Assembly: GCA_022410635.1 (NCBI GenBank) | Contig: JAJVDF010000383.1 | Location: 18,762-82,761 of the forward strand | Length of the DNA stretch: 64,000 nucleotides | Reading direction: 5' to 3' | DNA from: Tretioscincus oriximinensis | Taxonomy: Eukaryota; Chordata; Lepidosauria; Squamata; Gymnophthalmidae | In this document: positions 43,076 to 55,089 of the stretch, one piece after another | How positions within the stretch are numbered: the stretch's first letter is position 1 | Layout: each line of letters begins with the position of its first letter | Notes under the pieces: generated by a model | Told to the model about the DNA's origin: nothing | The model's input: the letters and a program-made list of their open reading frames with translations, nothing else | The model's database searches: none | Position numbers and translations under genes: made by a program

Positions 43076-43974
43076 TTGAACTTTCAACAGCACCTTACTA
43101 GTGAATACCATATTATATTTGACTGTTTCTGGAGTCATCTTCCTTGAAGCAAGGGTGTTTTTCAGCCTGTCCTGGACCAAGCATAGCAAGTTCTATTTAC
43201 ATTGCAAGACTGGTGACACTGTGTGTCCCAGCAATGCTGAGGCACCCCAGTTAGATTTACACACAACTGATTCACCATCTTAATTATAAGCTCCCCCTTT
43301 TGACAATTTGGTGAAGACCAGGATATAGCAGGAAGAGCAGGAAATGTCAATAAAAATAAACATTTGTCCCAGGTCCATATATGCATATAAGCTGAAGTGA
43401 GACAAGGGCTGTAGATCATCCTTCAAGCTTATGCAAGTTCTGGAGCCCATTTTTCAAAACTTCTGCATGGAGGAAGGAATACTTCACAGTTTATTAACAT
43501 GTTGTTAAACAATGAATTTATATATGGCAAGTTCTGCCCTTAAAGACTTGCAATATGAAAGAGTCATAAGACAACAAACCAAGGAACAGTTACATTGGGT
43601 AAGCAGGAAAACAATGTGTGATTATTTCAATGGAAGGCACAATTGAGTTCCATTAGATTACAGCTGTATTTGTGTTATTTCTATGTGGTCATTTTTAATT
43701 TTGTTTATATGTTTGCTTATTTGATAAACCATTTTAAATTCCAATTGTCAGAGAAAGGGCACAAAGATCTCTTTTAAAAATGAACATTTTATGTAAACAA
43801 TAAACCACATTTTCCATCACTATCTTCTAATGTCATTGTCTTCTGCATGTATTAATAGAATACAGAAATGATTGCATAGTTATACTATGTTTGATAGCCA
43901 AGTCACCACCTGATATGGTTTTAGTGGCATTACTAGACATGTAGAGTGGATTATTGTGTTCTGTCAGTAATCAA
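43076..43974. other. Unassigned intergenic DNA
   Basis: Nothing recognised. Confidence 0.5.
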
Positions 43975-44092
43975 TTTTAGGGAGCAGTTACTACAGATCT
44001 CTTGTGGATTAACACTATTCCCATGCAAACTTTGTGGAATATTGAGCTCCATAACAGATTACTGAGCCTATTGCATACAGGGCCTTCATTCA
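43975..44092 (-). mobile_element. MITE family V, right-end fragment
   Basis: GTGGATTAACACTATTCCCA, TGCAAACTTTGTGGAATATT, CAGATTACTGAGCCTATTGC, ACAGGGCC: the same end as 12420-12518. Confidence 0.55.
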
Positions 44093-44376
44093 ATTAATAA
44101 CAAGAAAGTTAAGGTGAACCCTGTTCTGAGAAAAGTAGTTAATGGTCAAAGGCCCTGTTACAAGCTGCAGATTGCNTCTTAGCTGTTTCATGAAAACTAT
44201 ATTTATCCCAGCAGCAGCCAGTCAGAAGGTTCAGAATAGTTTCTGCGATGGCCAGTGCTTCCTCTTGGGCAGAGNAAAATTCTTTCAGTTGTGACTTAGG
44301 TGCTTGCAAGAAATAACTTTTGTTGGGTAGTACCTAGGCATTTTGCAAAATTTGACCACTCCACTGGCTTAACACA

Positions 44377-44560
44377 AGAGAATATAAGAGGAACTCTGCT
44401 GGATCAGTTCATAGCCCATCTAGTCCAAAGTTCTATCTCAAAAAGTAGCCCCTCAATTTGTACTAGGGAGGTCTCAAGCATAAGAAGGCAAACACCTCAC
44501 CTGGTCCTTGACTCCCTGCAAATGGTAATTCAGGAATACTGCCTCTCAGGCTTTGTGATA
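44377..44560 (-). mobile_element. CR1 3' end, antisense
   Basis: GAATATAAGAGGAACTCTGC, TAGCCCATCTAGTCCAAAGT, CTTGACTCCCTGCAAATGGT, ATTCAGGAATACTGCCT. The 132-codon ORF at 44300-44698 is an artefact over this tail. Confidence 0.8.
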
Positions 44561-46206
44561 GTAACTGGGTTTTTTTTCCAATTTGGTTTTTTCTATCTGT
44601 TACTGGAACTTTATATTCGTGCTTGTATCTTTTCATTTCCCCAGGCCAAACTATGGAAGAAATGGATTTTCCAAATGCCTCTTGTTTTGCCATCTTAGTT
44701 GACCACATGGCCTTTGGAGATAACTTGGCAGGCCTCTTTTTAAAAATAGGGTCAACCAAATCTTGTGGGACTTGCTTTCACTAAGAGTCTATTCAAAAGC
44801 ATGTTCTTTTGAAGTCAATGGAAATTAGTTTCAGGTAAGTAAACANGAAACTGTGTCCTAATTCAGTAGCTTAGCAGGTGGGAAAGAAATAAACGTCTCT
44901 GAAGAGAGCCCTTAAATAACACAGTCAGGAATAAAATGTCATCCTCAAAGACATAGAAACATGTCTATGAAGTAAATTATGTTTGAGCACTTGTGTAAAA
45001 TGAGTCTCTTGAAAGTTCTATTAAGTGTTTTATCTGCTTNTTTCTGAACTGGTGATGATAACTCACTGTCAGAATTTATTTTTCCAGAATCTGAATTACA
45101 ATATCAGAAGCATCCTCAATCCAAAACTTTCCATTTGCATTTTTTCAGTGGCTGATAACAGCTGGATCTCATTCTCTACAATAACAAATGATGTGAATAG
45201 ACTTAAAAGTAAAAATAAAATAAAAGTTCTACCCTGAAATATGCAGTGTGTTTTGAAGTGATAATAATGTCTTAATGGAATAATAAGGTTTAGAATAAAT
45301 TTGGAACCTATATTGACTGAAATGATGACACTGTTCAGTAATGCATCATATATAGAATCTATTAGTCTGGCAATTATCTGAAATACCTACCTTTTTCTAA
45401 ACGGAAATAAGGATTTGGCACCTAGAGCAGACTATATGGTACACTGAGGGTGGGGGCAGACCTAACTTTTAATCTGCCTTCTGTCCGCTTTTAGAATGGA
45501 ACAACACATCAGTAAAATGAACAACAATTTTCTTTTCACATTATCTAAATCAAAGATGGTTTTTGGAGTCAGAGAATGTCAAAAAAAAGTAGCTTGTCAC
45601 TTCGCTGATGTGTTCTCTCAGTTTGAAAGTGGACTGAAGCTGGTGTGGTCACAGCTTTTGATCCGTTCAGCATTTTCATTTAATCTTGATCAGAAGCCCC
45701 AGCAATCAGCATCTGTACCTCATCAATGTCCACCTTAGTGTGTATCTTTGAGCTCCTCATCCATCATTAGTCCATTCTGGCCATGCACATGATNCTGGTC
45801 AGGAAGGCCCTTAATGTTGTGAGCATCCTTGTAATAGAACTACTATTGTTGCATTTAAGGATCTGTTTTTGAAATATATCTTACATCTTGATGGATTTTA
45901 GAAAGATAAAAGTGGTTGTTTAAATGAAATTCAATCCAGTTGGTTGCAAAAGCAAATTAATTGCCAATTTATTGGTGAATGTTGAAGAATATTGAAACAA
46001 CAAATCTTTCACAAAATGAAAACAATGGTCTTTAAAATTAAACATTGTGTGGAGAGGACCTAAGTATTTTGATATGAAAGACCTTTTCTGCATTAGGGCT
46101 TTTTAAAAATAAATAGAGGGCCTTGCCAGGGCATGGAATTGTAGATTATTGCCGACTCCAGACAAGACTTGCTATAATCTGCCCCAGGATATAGATTTCA
46201 GGTTCC
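44561..46206. other. Unassigned intergenic DNA
   Basis: A possible family R left end (CCTTTTCTGCATTAGGGC) lies near 46083. Nothing else recognised. Confidence 0.45.
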
Positions 46207-46214
46207 CATTCTGG

Positions 46215-46694
46215 TAGGGTTGCCATACGTCCCGGGAAGGCGGGACAATCCCGGTTTGGGGGAATAAAAAATAGTCTGCACCAGGGAATATAAAAATGCA
46301 GGATTTTAAAGGCAAAGCATCTGTCAGAGCTGATGGCTGCAGCTCAAGCAACGCTTTCCGGGATCCTGGAAGGAACCTTGGAGCGTGCCGTAGCTGCTCC
46401 AATGCTGGAGGCGAGATTTCGCGCCTGCTGTCAGGCAAAGTGCGCCACCTCACCACCAACAGAGGAAAAACGCTTGGGGTTTTGACAGGAGGACAACTCT
46501 GTTCTCTTGTCACAAACCCAGGCGTTTTTCCTCCGCTGGTGGCAAGTTGGAGCGCTTTGCCTGACAGCAGGCGCAAAACCCTGCCTCCAGCATTGGAGCA
46601 GCTATGCACACACACGCACGCAAACATGGATGCTTTCTGCCTGTCTCACTACAAGCATCCGTGTGTGTGTCTGCGCGTCCATATGGCAACCCTA
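46215..46694 (+). mobile_element. hAT-type MITE, family A, 480 bp, with internal foldback
   Basis: Both ends are TAGGGTTGCCATA-type. The flanks CATTCTGG (46207-46214) and CATTATGG (46695-46702) match at seven of eight positions, an 8-bp target duplication. Inside, 46395-46439 pairs with 46555-46599, and GACAGGAG/CTTGTCA-type inner arms nest within, as in 25721-26141. CTGCCTGTCTCACTACAAGC near the right end is shared with the 3457 copy. The 151- and 137-codon ORFs on the two strands come from the foldback and are not genes. Confidence 0.85.
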
Positions 46695-46702
46695 CATTAT
46701 GG

Positions 46703-48409
46703 AATATAAATCAGTAGAAAGGCTTGAAGAGACTCAGAACTGTTGGCAACAACAAAAATGGTATTAAGACCATAAAAACAATAAAATTGTAGATTATTGC
46801 ATCTATGGCAAAAATAGAACATGTATGAGTTAGACAATATTGGATTGTGAATTTAGACTTTGTATGACTGTGAATACATGGAACTGTTCTTTTTTTGTTT
46901 GTTCTCTTATATAAAACCCAATAAAAATATTTTTTTAAAAAGGCTTGAAGAAAAGGCCAAAGGATAGGACANCACAGCACAGAACACCTCATTTTCTTCA
47001 TTTTCAAAATAGTGAAAGTTCATCTTAGCAACATTTTATTTGTTAATCCATTAATATGCTAAAAGAGACCCTTGTTAAAAATTCTAAACCTAATAGTGCT
47101 ACTTTCTTTAATCCTTTGAAAAGAGTTAGCTTACTGAATTTCTCTGTAATTTATTTATTCTATTCCCAGACCAAAAGGTTTTCTTATGCAGATTGCCTTA
47201 TTGTTGTACAATAATGCATGATTTCTTTAACTGCCTCCTTATGACAGTTCTTAGTCATTTAATATGAACAATTACCAATATTATCACAGTTGTTCTCTTG
47301 TCCTTTTCCCCCCATCTACTCCCTTCCCTCTATCTTCCTGGGTTTTCCATCATCCACTATAGACTGCTGAACGAGGTTTGAATAGTAATGCTTGACAGTT
47401 TCACTGTATCAAGATCAACTTACCAACATTTTCATGGTTCTCTACTGCTGGTGCCTAAGGCTTTTCCTGATGGGATGTTCCTCAAACATTGTGTACAAAA
47501 GGCACTAACCATTTATCATGCTGGATGTAACTAGTGGAAGCTGCAGCCCCAAATTAGGGCTGCTTCATAGGGATTTTTACATATACCACACAAGAAATTT
47601 CTCTCTCATCTTGTCTTTCTCTGGATCCAAAACTGATTCTATGCATCTTGTAAAAAGTGTATTGTTAATAAAGTTCATGAATAGTTTACTTTTTACTACT
47701 CTTAAACTACAGACCATAAAGGCCTGGTCTCACATGTACCTTTCAATTTTGAAAAAAAAACAGACTGAAAACCAGAAAAAACAGTTTTGAACTAGACTGA
47801 ATCCAAAATGAACTTCTTTTTCTGGTTTAGTCCAGTTGTCCAGGACTTAAAGACTGTTTAATACTTCATTCCCCAAGTTCAGAAAGGAAACACTTGNCAG
47901 AATCTTTCCTTGCTTTGGGCTACACTATTTGCTTAGAAGTTGTCTGAACTGTGCCCTGTTGCTTTGGGCAAAGTGAAAATGGATCTTTGATGCAATAGAA
48001 GGGAAAGATCAAGCGGAGGCCATTACTTGCTCTTGGGAATGGATCTAGAGAGGCCTTTCCCTTTCACACTCTGCATGCAGCAATTTGCTATCCTTGTTTC
48101 AGAATAAAGGAAAGTGCTAAAGCAAAAAATTGGTCCACCTTGACCCACCTAAACCAGGTTGGGACAGGAAAACCCAACTCTATGAGTTCACACTATTCTC
48201 AAGCTGCTCTCCAGATTCTAGGACCAGTTGTGACTGCTTTTAGGGGAACCATTTGCCAGAGGCTTGGAACAGCAGGTTTTGATGTGACCTTAATTTTCTA
48301 TCCCAAATGGATAAAAGATTCAAGTTTTCCCTCGGGTGCTAGAAAGCTTGAGCCNGGACAGAAGAAAATATAGGCAGTTCTGGAGAGTTATTGATCTAGT
48401 GCCAAGTTT
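46703..48409. other. Unassigned intergenic DNA
   Basis: Nothing confidently recognised. 47720-48090 has several terminal-like CCCTTT/CTGCAT motifs but no alignable partner. Confidence 0.4.
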
Positions 48410-48780
48410 GCACTTTGACTAGAATGCTCCAAACAATTATATTTATACTACTAGTTGCTTCACCATTCCCCACTCACTTGAAACTCATACTTAAGCTTCC
48501 CATAAAGCTGCATAGCACTGACTGCAATTTTTAAGCAGGCCACAACTATTCCTGCTTCCTGGAAACATTCCTGCAGGAAATGCTGTATTGTAGCCTTTCT
48601 TTGTTCTACATGTCTTGCGACATGTTTTCACACAATTATAGTGATGGTGCAATCAGCTAGGTAGAATACAGCTTTTGCACTTCCTGTTTCTGAGCTAAGA
48701 GTAGAAATACTTTTGCCTGGGGATGTGAGAAAGCAGAAAACACTTCCACAGCAAGCAGATAGGAGTGGTACTCAGCAACC
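48410..48780 (+). mobile_element. Interspersed repeat family Z, copy 1
   Basis: It aligns with 60985-61360: TTGCTTCACC, GGAAACATTCCTGCAGGAAA, TTTCTTTGTTCTACATGTCT, GACATGTTTTCACACAATTA and GCTAAGAGTAGAAATACTT have counterparts in order. Class unknown, non-coding. Confidence 0.55.
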
Positions 48781-48788
48781 ATTTTTGG

Positions 48789-48948
48789 AAGTCCAGCAAA
48801 GGGGCTAGTAGCACTTTGAGACTAACAGGAGGAAAGTGGGTGGCATAAGCTTTCGTAGACATGTCTACTTATTCAGACGTGTCTATGAAAGCTTATGCCA
48901 CCCACTTTTCTCCTGTTAGTCTCAAAGTGCTACTTTGCTGGACTTTCT
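48789..48948. repeat. Near-perfect 160-bp inverted repeat (foldback F)
   Basis: Arms 48789-48866 and 48875-48948 pair with three mismatches and one 6-bp gap around an 8-bp loop. Each arm carries ACTTTGAGACTAACAGGAG and GGTGGCATAAGCTTTCGTAG. The right arm continues to TATCATGGCTATTTCTCTGA (48957-48976), the normal end of the repeat as seen at 13209 and 15778. It looks like two head-to-head copies of a dispersed repeat. Confidence 0.9.
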
Positions 48949-48990
48949 ACTAGACTATCATGGCTATTTCTCTGAAATCATTTTCAGAAG

Positions 48991-49754
48991 ATAAATGCAA
49001 ACATATTGTACTTACACACATAATCTCTCTCTAAAATGCACTGTTAAAGGAAAGATTACCAAAAAATACCATTGCAATCTCCCTTTGTGGAAATTTGCTG
49101 TGGGTCAAATCAGAGAAAAATGCAAAAAATATTTTAGTAAAATAGCAACAATCAGAAAGCCATTCAAATCTAATATTTTTTTTCCCTTTTGCCTTTCCTA
49201 CCTATAATATGTCAGAGTGAGATAAACTGCTGTTAATGTTTATGTAACCATACATCTTGTTCCTCATTTTAAATTAGTGCTGGCTTGTGCTGAAATTTTG
49301 TAATGTATTGCTCTCTTCGAGACAGAAAAGAAAAGATCTGGAGCAGAAATTTAATTTGTGTCAAATCTAAAATGGATTTGCTAATTCTGNTACTTTAAAC
49401 TCCTGAGAAACTGAATCAGAAGCTCTGATCAGCTTCAAGAAATAGCAGAAAAAGAACCTTTCTGCCATAAAAATGTCTTGATGTGCAAGGAAGAAAGGTT
49501 TGAGGCACACAGACTTTGCCTCCTTGGGGTCTAGAAACGGCAGCTCTTGTGAGTTATTAAAGCCGTTCATCAAAACGTTGCATCTCATGCTGCAGAGTGG
49601 AACATGTGCAATATTCCTGTGGAAGAACTAATTTTAGATTCATGAGCTGGAGTTTAAAAAGCCTTTGCCAAAGTTGAAGGGCAAAAGATGGGCTTTAAAG
49701 GTCTTGTAGAAGGATGAGTTGAATATTCATTCAGTTCCACGATAAGTTCCATGA
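48991..49754. other. Unassigned intergenic DNA
   Basis: Nothing recognised. Confidence 0.5.
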
Positions 49755-50005
49755 CAGGACTAGACAGGTTTATGGACACTAAGGGTATAAATGGATACTA
49801 GGATAGTTGTCTGGATGTCGCCTCCCGGATGGAGCAACAGGCAGGACTCTTGAAATGCCATTTGCAGGGAGTCATGAACAGGAGCATATTTTGCTTTCTT
49901 CTGTTTGGACTGCCCAGGTGCATCTGGTGGGCCTCTGTGTGACACAGAATGCTGGACTTGATGGGCTGTGGCCTGATCCAGTATGGCTCTTCTTATGTTC
50001 TTAAG
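49755..50005 (+). mobile_element. CR1 3' end
   Basis: CAGGACTAGACAGGTTTATG, GGAGCAACAGGCAGGACTCT, GCATCTGGTGGGCCTCTGTG, ending CTTCTTATGTTCTTAAG. Very close to 61427-61637. Confidence 0.9.
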
Positions 50006-50699
50006 TTTAACCTTATTATGAGATGAGGCTTTTCATCAAAACATCAGAGTGTAGTCTTTCCCAGGTGCCAAACAATAGATAAGTGTCCATATTGAATAGG
50101 AAACTAAAGGCAATATGCTATTGGACTGACCTAGTGGAGCCCCTGGAACATCTGGTCTGCACTGTGGACTATTAGGAAGCATTATTAGGAACCCATGACC
50201 CTTATAGAACACCTCATAACAAAAGCCACCATTTGGTGAAAGGGTGTTTATCATCCTTGTCATCGTCATTGTTATTTATTTGCTTATTATCGTTGTCATC
50301 ACCATTATTTGTATTGGATGAAGGCAGGCCACCTCCTGTGAATGACCTTTAGGACATCCTGCCATTTCTTCAAACTCGTAGGTAATACTTGGACATTCAT
50401 TCTAGCAGCCCATTCATTCTGCATCTATTACAGATTTTCAGAACTGTTCAGTAAATCCCTGTCTAAAGGTTTGCCACCCTACCTAAGATTGTCAGAAACA
50501 AGCAGGACAGAAGTTCTCAATATTTAATGGTTGTGGCTGGTGGAAGAAGAAATTTCAGCAGGTGCCGTTTATGGTGAACAGCAGCATCTGCTCAAACTAC
50601 NACTTTGACACACCCATTAGCTACAGATCCCCTGTCCTGCCTTATCCTGGATAACTTTANAGATGTTTACTGTGAATTTGTTCAGCCCTTTAGTAACAC
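50006..50699. other. Unassigned intergenic DNA
   Basis: Nothing recognised. Confidence 0.5.
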
Positions 50700-51240
50700 C
50701 ATCTAGGTTAGGAGGAATTGGCAATGTGTAAAATGCTGATGACATAATGAATAATAATCCTCTATTGTTCATTTACAAAATATAAATTGATTACTAGTTA
50801 AAGTTTTAGATGGATGACATACAAGAAAAAAAAGTTAATCACTTCCATTAATAAAACGAAAATAATTAAATGCTAGCTTAGATTTTTCTTCTTAATAACA
50901 CCACTTCCTGATGCCTGAATGAGCTGATGCTCCTGATTTAAATCTGTGAAAACACCTTCAATAGAGGCATGACATTTATCACTTGTTTCTAATTTTTCTC
51001 TAGTTTTATTTTCATACTGAATTTTGGATTTATTTCATTTTGATAATGCAGATAACAGCCACATTGCTGTATGCATAAATTACAGTGGATGAACATTAAT
51101 GGTGTCAGTCCACAGCTGTTCTAAACTTAAATAATTATATTCTCTCCCTGTGATCAACATTCTAAATGGCCAAGCTATTCAATTAGGAGATCACAATATA
51201 TTTTCTTATTAAGTAACTATTATCATTGAAATTAGTTGCT
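50700..51240. promoter_or_regulatory. Candidate conserved non-coding element
   Basis: Repeat-free, AT-rich but not simple sequence, with several homeodomain-type cores (AATTAAATG, TTAATCAC, CAATTAG) and motifs such as CATTTATCACTTGTTTC and GCATAAATTACAG. This texture is typical of deeply conserved enhancers in vertebrate gene deserts. No ORF. The call is an inference from texture only; conservation was not tested. Confidence 0.2.
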
Positions 51241-51817
51241 CTTTGATAAAGTACCTGGATAAATCTCATTCTGCAAAAATAAGGCGGTNTGAAATGATTT
51301 ATGAGGTGTAGTCATGCTATTTGGGGAGTTCTGTAATTTTACAAATGTGGTACAATTTTGAAACCCAGAGATTAATGCAGCATTAATTACTGATGCTCTG
51401 AACCTAACTGCATATGTTCTATTAACACCACCCATTATCACAAAATAAACATCTCTTTGTAAAAACAAATGAAGTTTCATCTTAATATTCCTGATTGTGA
51501 TTCCACTCCTTCACAGCTGCAGCTAATTGTCTTTTGTTGTGTTGTGGGTTTTGTTTTTGTTTCTGCTTGCTACAAAGGACCACCTGCTGCACTCAACTTT
51601 TGGATTGCTTTTATTTTGGGTGAAAAATGCCCTGAAGTCATGAAAATGAGTAATTAAACACTTTGCTTAATTTCCAATAAAGCAAAGACCTGGTATTGTT
51701 AAATCTAGAAAATATGCTAGCATACTTCTTACTTTCTGACTTCTTGTAATCAACTTTTGATTTGTTAGAACAAATTGCTAGAATGCAAAATCCTTCCTTC
51801 CTAATTCCTTCCATCAT
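51241..51817. other. Unassigned intergenic DNA
   Basis: Nothing recognised. Confidence 0.5.
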
Positions 51818-54150
51818 TATGGTGATGATGATTAATTTATAAAGCACCATCAATGTNCTCAGCATTGTACAATATACATATAAAAATATAATTAATGCAA
51901 TTAACACAATAATAAACTAAAATTTAAATTTAAAACAAAATAATAAATGGTCAATTAAAACAAAGTTAATCTGTGATGTTGAAGGCCTTGGAGTACAGGA
52001 ATGTCTTTGGTTGAGATTTGAAAACGATGAGTGAAGAGTTCAAGTGGAGGAGAGTAGGCAGATTCCAAAGGTGAGGAGCGATGGGGGAGAAGGGACGAAG
52101 GTGGGACAAAGAGGAAGAAACCCTAGGCTGGGGAAGGTGCATAGTATGAGCAGATCGAAGAGCTTGTGAAGGCTGATATAGAGAAAGAAGAGAAGAAAGA
52201 TAGGGAGGAGCAAGGTTTTGAAGGGCTTTAAAAGCCAGGACCAGGAGCTTGAAGTGAATATGGTAAAGAATAAGAAGCCTGTGGAGAGACATAAGAAGAG
52301 ACGTATATGGTTGAACCAACAAGATTGATAGATGGTTCTTGCAGCAGAATGCTGGATCAATACCAGAGATCTTAGATGGCAGATGGGATCTGATTAGAAG
52401 ATGATTACAATAGCCAAGTCTGAAAATGTTGAGAGCGTGAATGAGAATCTTGGCAATATCAACAATAAGGAAAGGTCAGAGTTTTGAGATGTTACAGAGG
52501 AAGAAATGACAAGATTTGGCTATAGAAGCAATATGAGGGTCAAAGGAGCTGCTTTTATGGGAGAGATGGAAATATTATTGATATTTATGGCAAGAGAAAG
52601 ACAAGGAGCAACAACCAAGAGTTGGGCCACGTTTACCTTGAGGCGATGATTAACCATCCAGTCTGAGATAACCATTGAAATATGGGTTTGAACTGCTGGG
52701 GAGAGATTAGGGAGAGGTGGATCTGTGTATCATCAGCATACAGGTGATACTGGAAACCCAATCAATGGAGGGAAACTTAAGAGGAGAGCATAATCAACCG
52801 TATCAGAGTAAAGCCCTTTAGATTTAGCAAGAAGAGATTGTCTGTAATTTTAGTTAAGGCTGTTTCAGCTGAATGAAGTGGCCAGAACGCAGATTTGAAC
52901 TGGTCCAGAGCAGAGGAAGTAGCAAGAAAGTCTAAACAATGTGAATAGACTCCTCGCTCAAGCTGCTTAGAGTAGAAGGAAAGCAAAGAAATAGGGTGAT
53001 AATTTTCAAGGCAGAAGGAATCAAGTGATGTTTTCTTTAGAGTGGGAGTTACAATAGCCTGTTTATACTCGGAAGGATAGGAACCAGTTGTGAGAGAGGA
53101 ACTGACAATGTGCAAGAGATAAGGTGGGGGCAAGAGAAAGGAAGAGGCGAGAAGGAAAGGGATTGAGAGAACATGTTGAAGGGTTTGAGGAATGAATTAT
53201 GTTANTCAATTCAGAAATTGAGGAACTAGAAAAGGTGGAAAAGATTAGGGGCGAAGAAAATTGATGTGGAACTTGTGGGATTGACTGGTCCAAGGAGGGA
53301 ATTTCAGAACAAATCTTGTCTTTGTGTTAAAGAATATAGCAAAATCATTAGCAGAGAAAAGAGAAGGGAGAGGAGGGGACAGAGGATTTAAAAGAGTGGA
53401 AAATGTGGAAAAGAGGCACTGGGGATGATGAGCATTCTGTTGGATTAAGGAGCCAAATTAGTTCTGCTTTGCTGAAGCAATAGTGCAGAAAAATGAAGGG
53501 AGAATAAATTTGTAATAGTCAGCCCAGATTCGAGTCCAGCATCATAATCACTCAGTTATTTATGAGCAGGAGCAAAGATGGTGGATGGAAGTGAACCAGG
53601 GTTGGAGTAAATGGGAAGAAGAAGAACTGGGTACTTATATCCCGCTTTTCTCACATTTTAAAGGGACTCAAAGCTGTTTAAAAGGGTATTTTGCCCGAAG
53701 GCTGACATTCTATCTTCCCTACCAGGCTTTGGTGGTTCCCATTTATCTACTTACAGTCAGTTGCAATTTCTTGCAATTCATGCTTTCGAATAGCTGGGTT
53801 GACTAGAGCTACAGGCTAGGAGAAGGTGCTCACCCCTCCCAACGTCCGACACAGGGCTTCAAAACCGATTTCCCAAATGAGNGACCATTTCCTTAGTGAC
53901 TGAGTCATTTGTGCCTGCTCATAACATGTCACAGAACTCTCAAAAGTAGATGAGAGAGCAGAGCTTAAGAGTGAAGCAGCAGGATTGGAAGAACAAGATG
54001 AGAAGGATGCTGGCAAAGAAGGGCTGTGGAAAAGGAGTCAAGATCAAGTGTATGGAGGGGATGAAAAGGAGAGGAAGAAGAAGGATTGCTGCATACTTCA
54101 GATGGGGATTCTTCTTGAAATCTCAGCATATAAAAAATAAAGAAAGCCTG
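51818..54150 (-). mobile_element. L2/Maui-like LINE, longest ORF2 remnant, split by a SINE
   Basis: On the minus strand the order is: linker before RT (near 53560-53300, AKQN, LFSTFSTLLNPLSPPLPSLF, SANDFAIFF), RT domain (53133-52777: LPPPYLLHIVSSSLTTGS-like start, YKQAIVTPTLKKTSLD, NYHPISLLSFYSKQLERGVY, HSAETALTKITDNLF), catalytic YADDTQIHLSLIS at about 52740-52700, then the C-terminal block (52322-51966: LVLAFKALQNLAPPYLSSLL, FSPIAPHLWNLPTLLHLNSS). The 3' end has a GGTGCTTTATAAATTAAT stem unlike the CCCTGAGACC stem of the other L2 copies, so it is a second L2 lineage. Many stops and frameshifts make it inactive. An endonuclease domain is not recognisable. Confidence 0.85.
53615..53915 (-). 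mobile_element. tRNA-derived SINE, family S2, copy 3
   Basis: Minus-strand head GGCACAAATGACTCAGTCAC, middle GGGAACCACCAAAGCCTGGT, tail GAGTCCCTTTAAAATGTGAG and AGCGGGATATAAGTACCCAG. L2-like purine/pyrimidine texture resumes on both sides (53300-53610 and 53920-54150), so it appears inserted in the LINE. Confidence 0.8.
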
Positions 54151-55089
54151 TGATCTAGGGTGGTGAACAGAATATTCATTAGTCATGGATTATGAAGCTA
54201 TGAGGTCTTCATTTTATGTCCACATTTCCCCATGGAATGTGTGGCTGATTCTGTCAGTGGAATTTAGACCTGACCGTACATTTCTGGCTTTCTGACTAAA
54301 GCCCTTTTTGCATGCATTTCTGGTTGGGGCTTAAAACCAGGTGCAGATTAAAGGGAACTTCCTGTTTGTTCCAGCCTCTAAAACTTGCTTCCAGTCTCTT
54401 TCTACCTCCTCCCTTTTTTCTAGTTTATTCAGGTCAACCATTGACCATATGGTTGATCTCCAAGAATTCTTGCTGGTGAAAGCTTGGGTAAATCTACCAC
54501 AAGAAAGCCAGTAATGAACTAGCTGGATATTTAACACCAACACAGCAACATCATAGCCAGTTCATTTATTCTACTGCCCCACTCTACTTCCCGGAGCCCC
54601 AAGAAGGTCCTATGAGCCGGACTCGGGATGACACAACAAAAATAAAGACGTTATACAGTCTGCATCTTGAAATTAGGCTTTCAGTTTTTTGAATCCTGAA
54701 CTGACTAAAATAATATAGTCTCTGCAATTTNATCCTTGAACTGATTTTGATGACCTTGCACAATTAAATAATGACTAAGCAATAGAAATCCTTGTCAGGC
54801 TGCTTACTTCTAATAACAGTGTGGACAGAATGCTTGACAGAAACCTTAGGTGATGGTACCATACCTATAAAATTCTGTTGAAGTGATTTTGTGGACTCCA
54901 GGTAGGGTTTATTCATGCTTGCGGTTCCTAGAAGTTCCCAGATGCTCTTTAGCATCTATGTGAATCCACTGAGAACTGTTAGAAGGGATTTGGATTGATG
55001 TTACGACTGATATGCTGTCTCAATTCTATCTCTTCATTCCTTATGAATCATGAAAGGTTGTTCAGGTGNTTGACTGTTGCCTGGGGGCA
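54151..55089. other. Unassigned intergenic DNA
   Basis: Nothing recognised. CCCTTTTTGCATGCATTTCT near 54302 resembles a MITE end but has no partner. Confidence 0.45.

Noticed and set aside
44300..44698. 132-codon ORF with a hydrophobic segment
   Set aside because: Its first half is antisense CR1 3' UTR; the hydrophobic part comes from a T-rich run.
44831..44840. Perfect CAGGTAAGT splice-donor consensus
   Set aside because: No acceptor or open exon upstream; a 9-mer match is expected about once in this much DNA.
46172..46709. 151-codon (minus) and 137-codon (plus) ORFs as possible proteins
   Set aside because: Both are translations of the two strands of the hAT MITE foldback; similar repeated peptides arise from its inverted arms.
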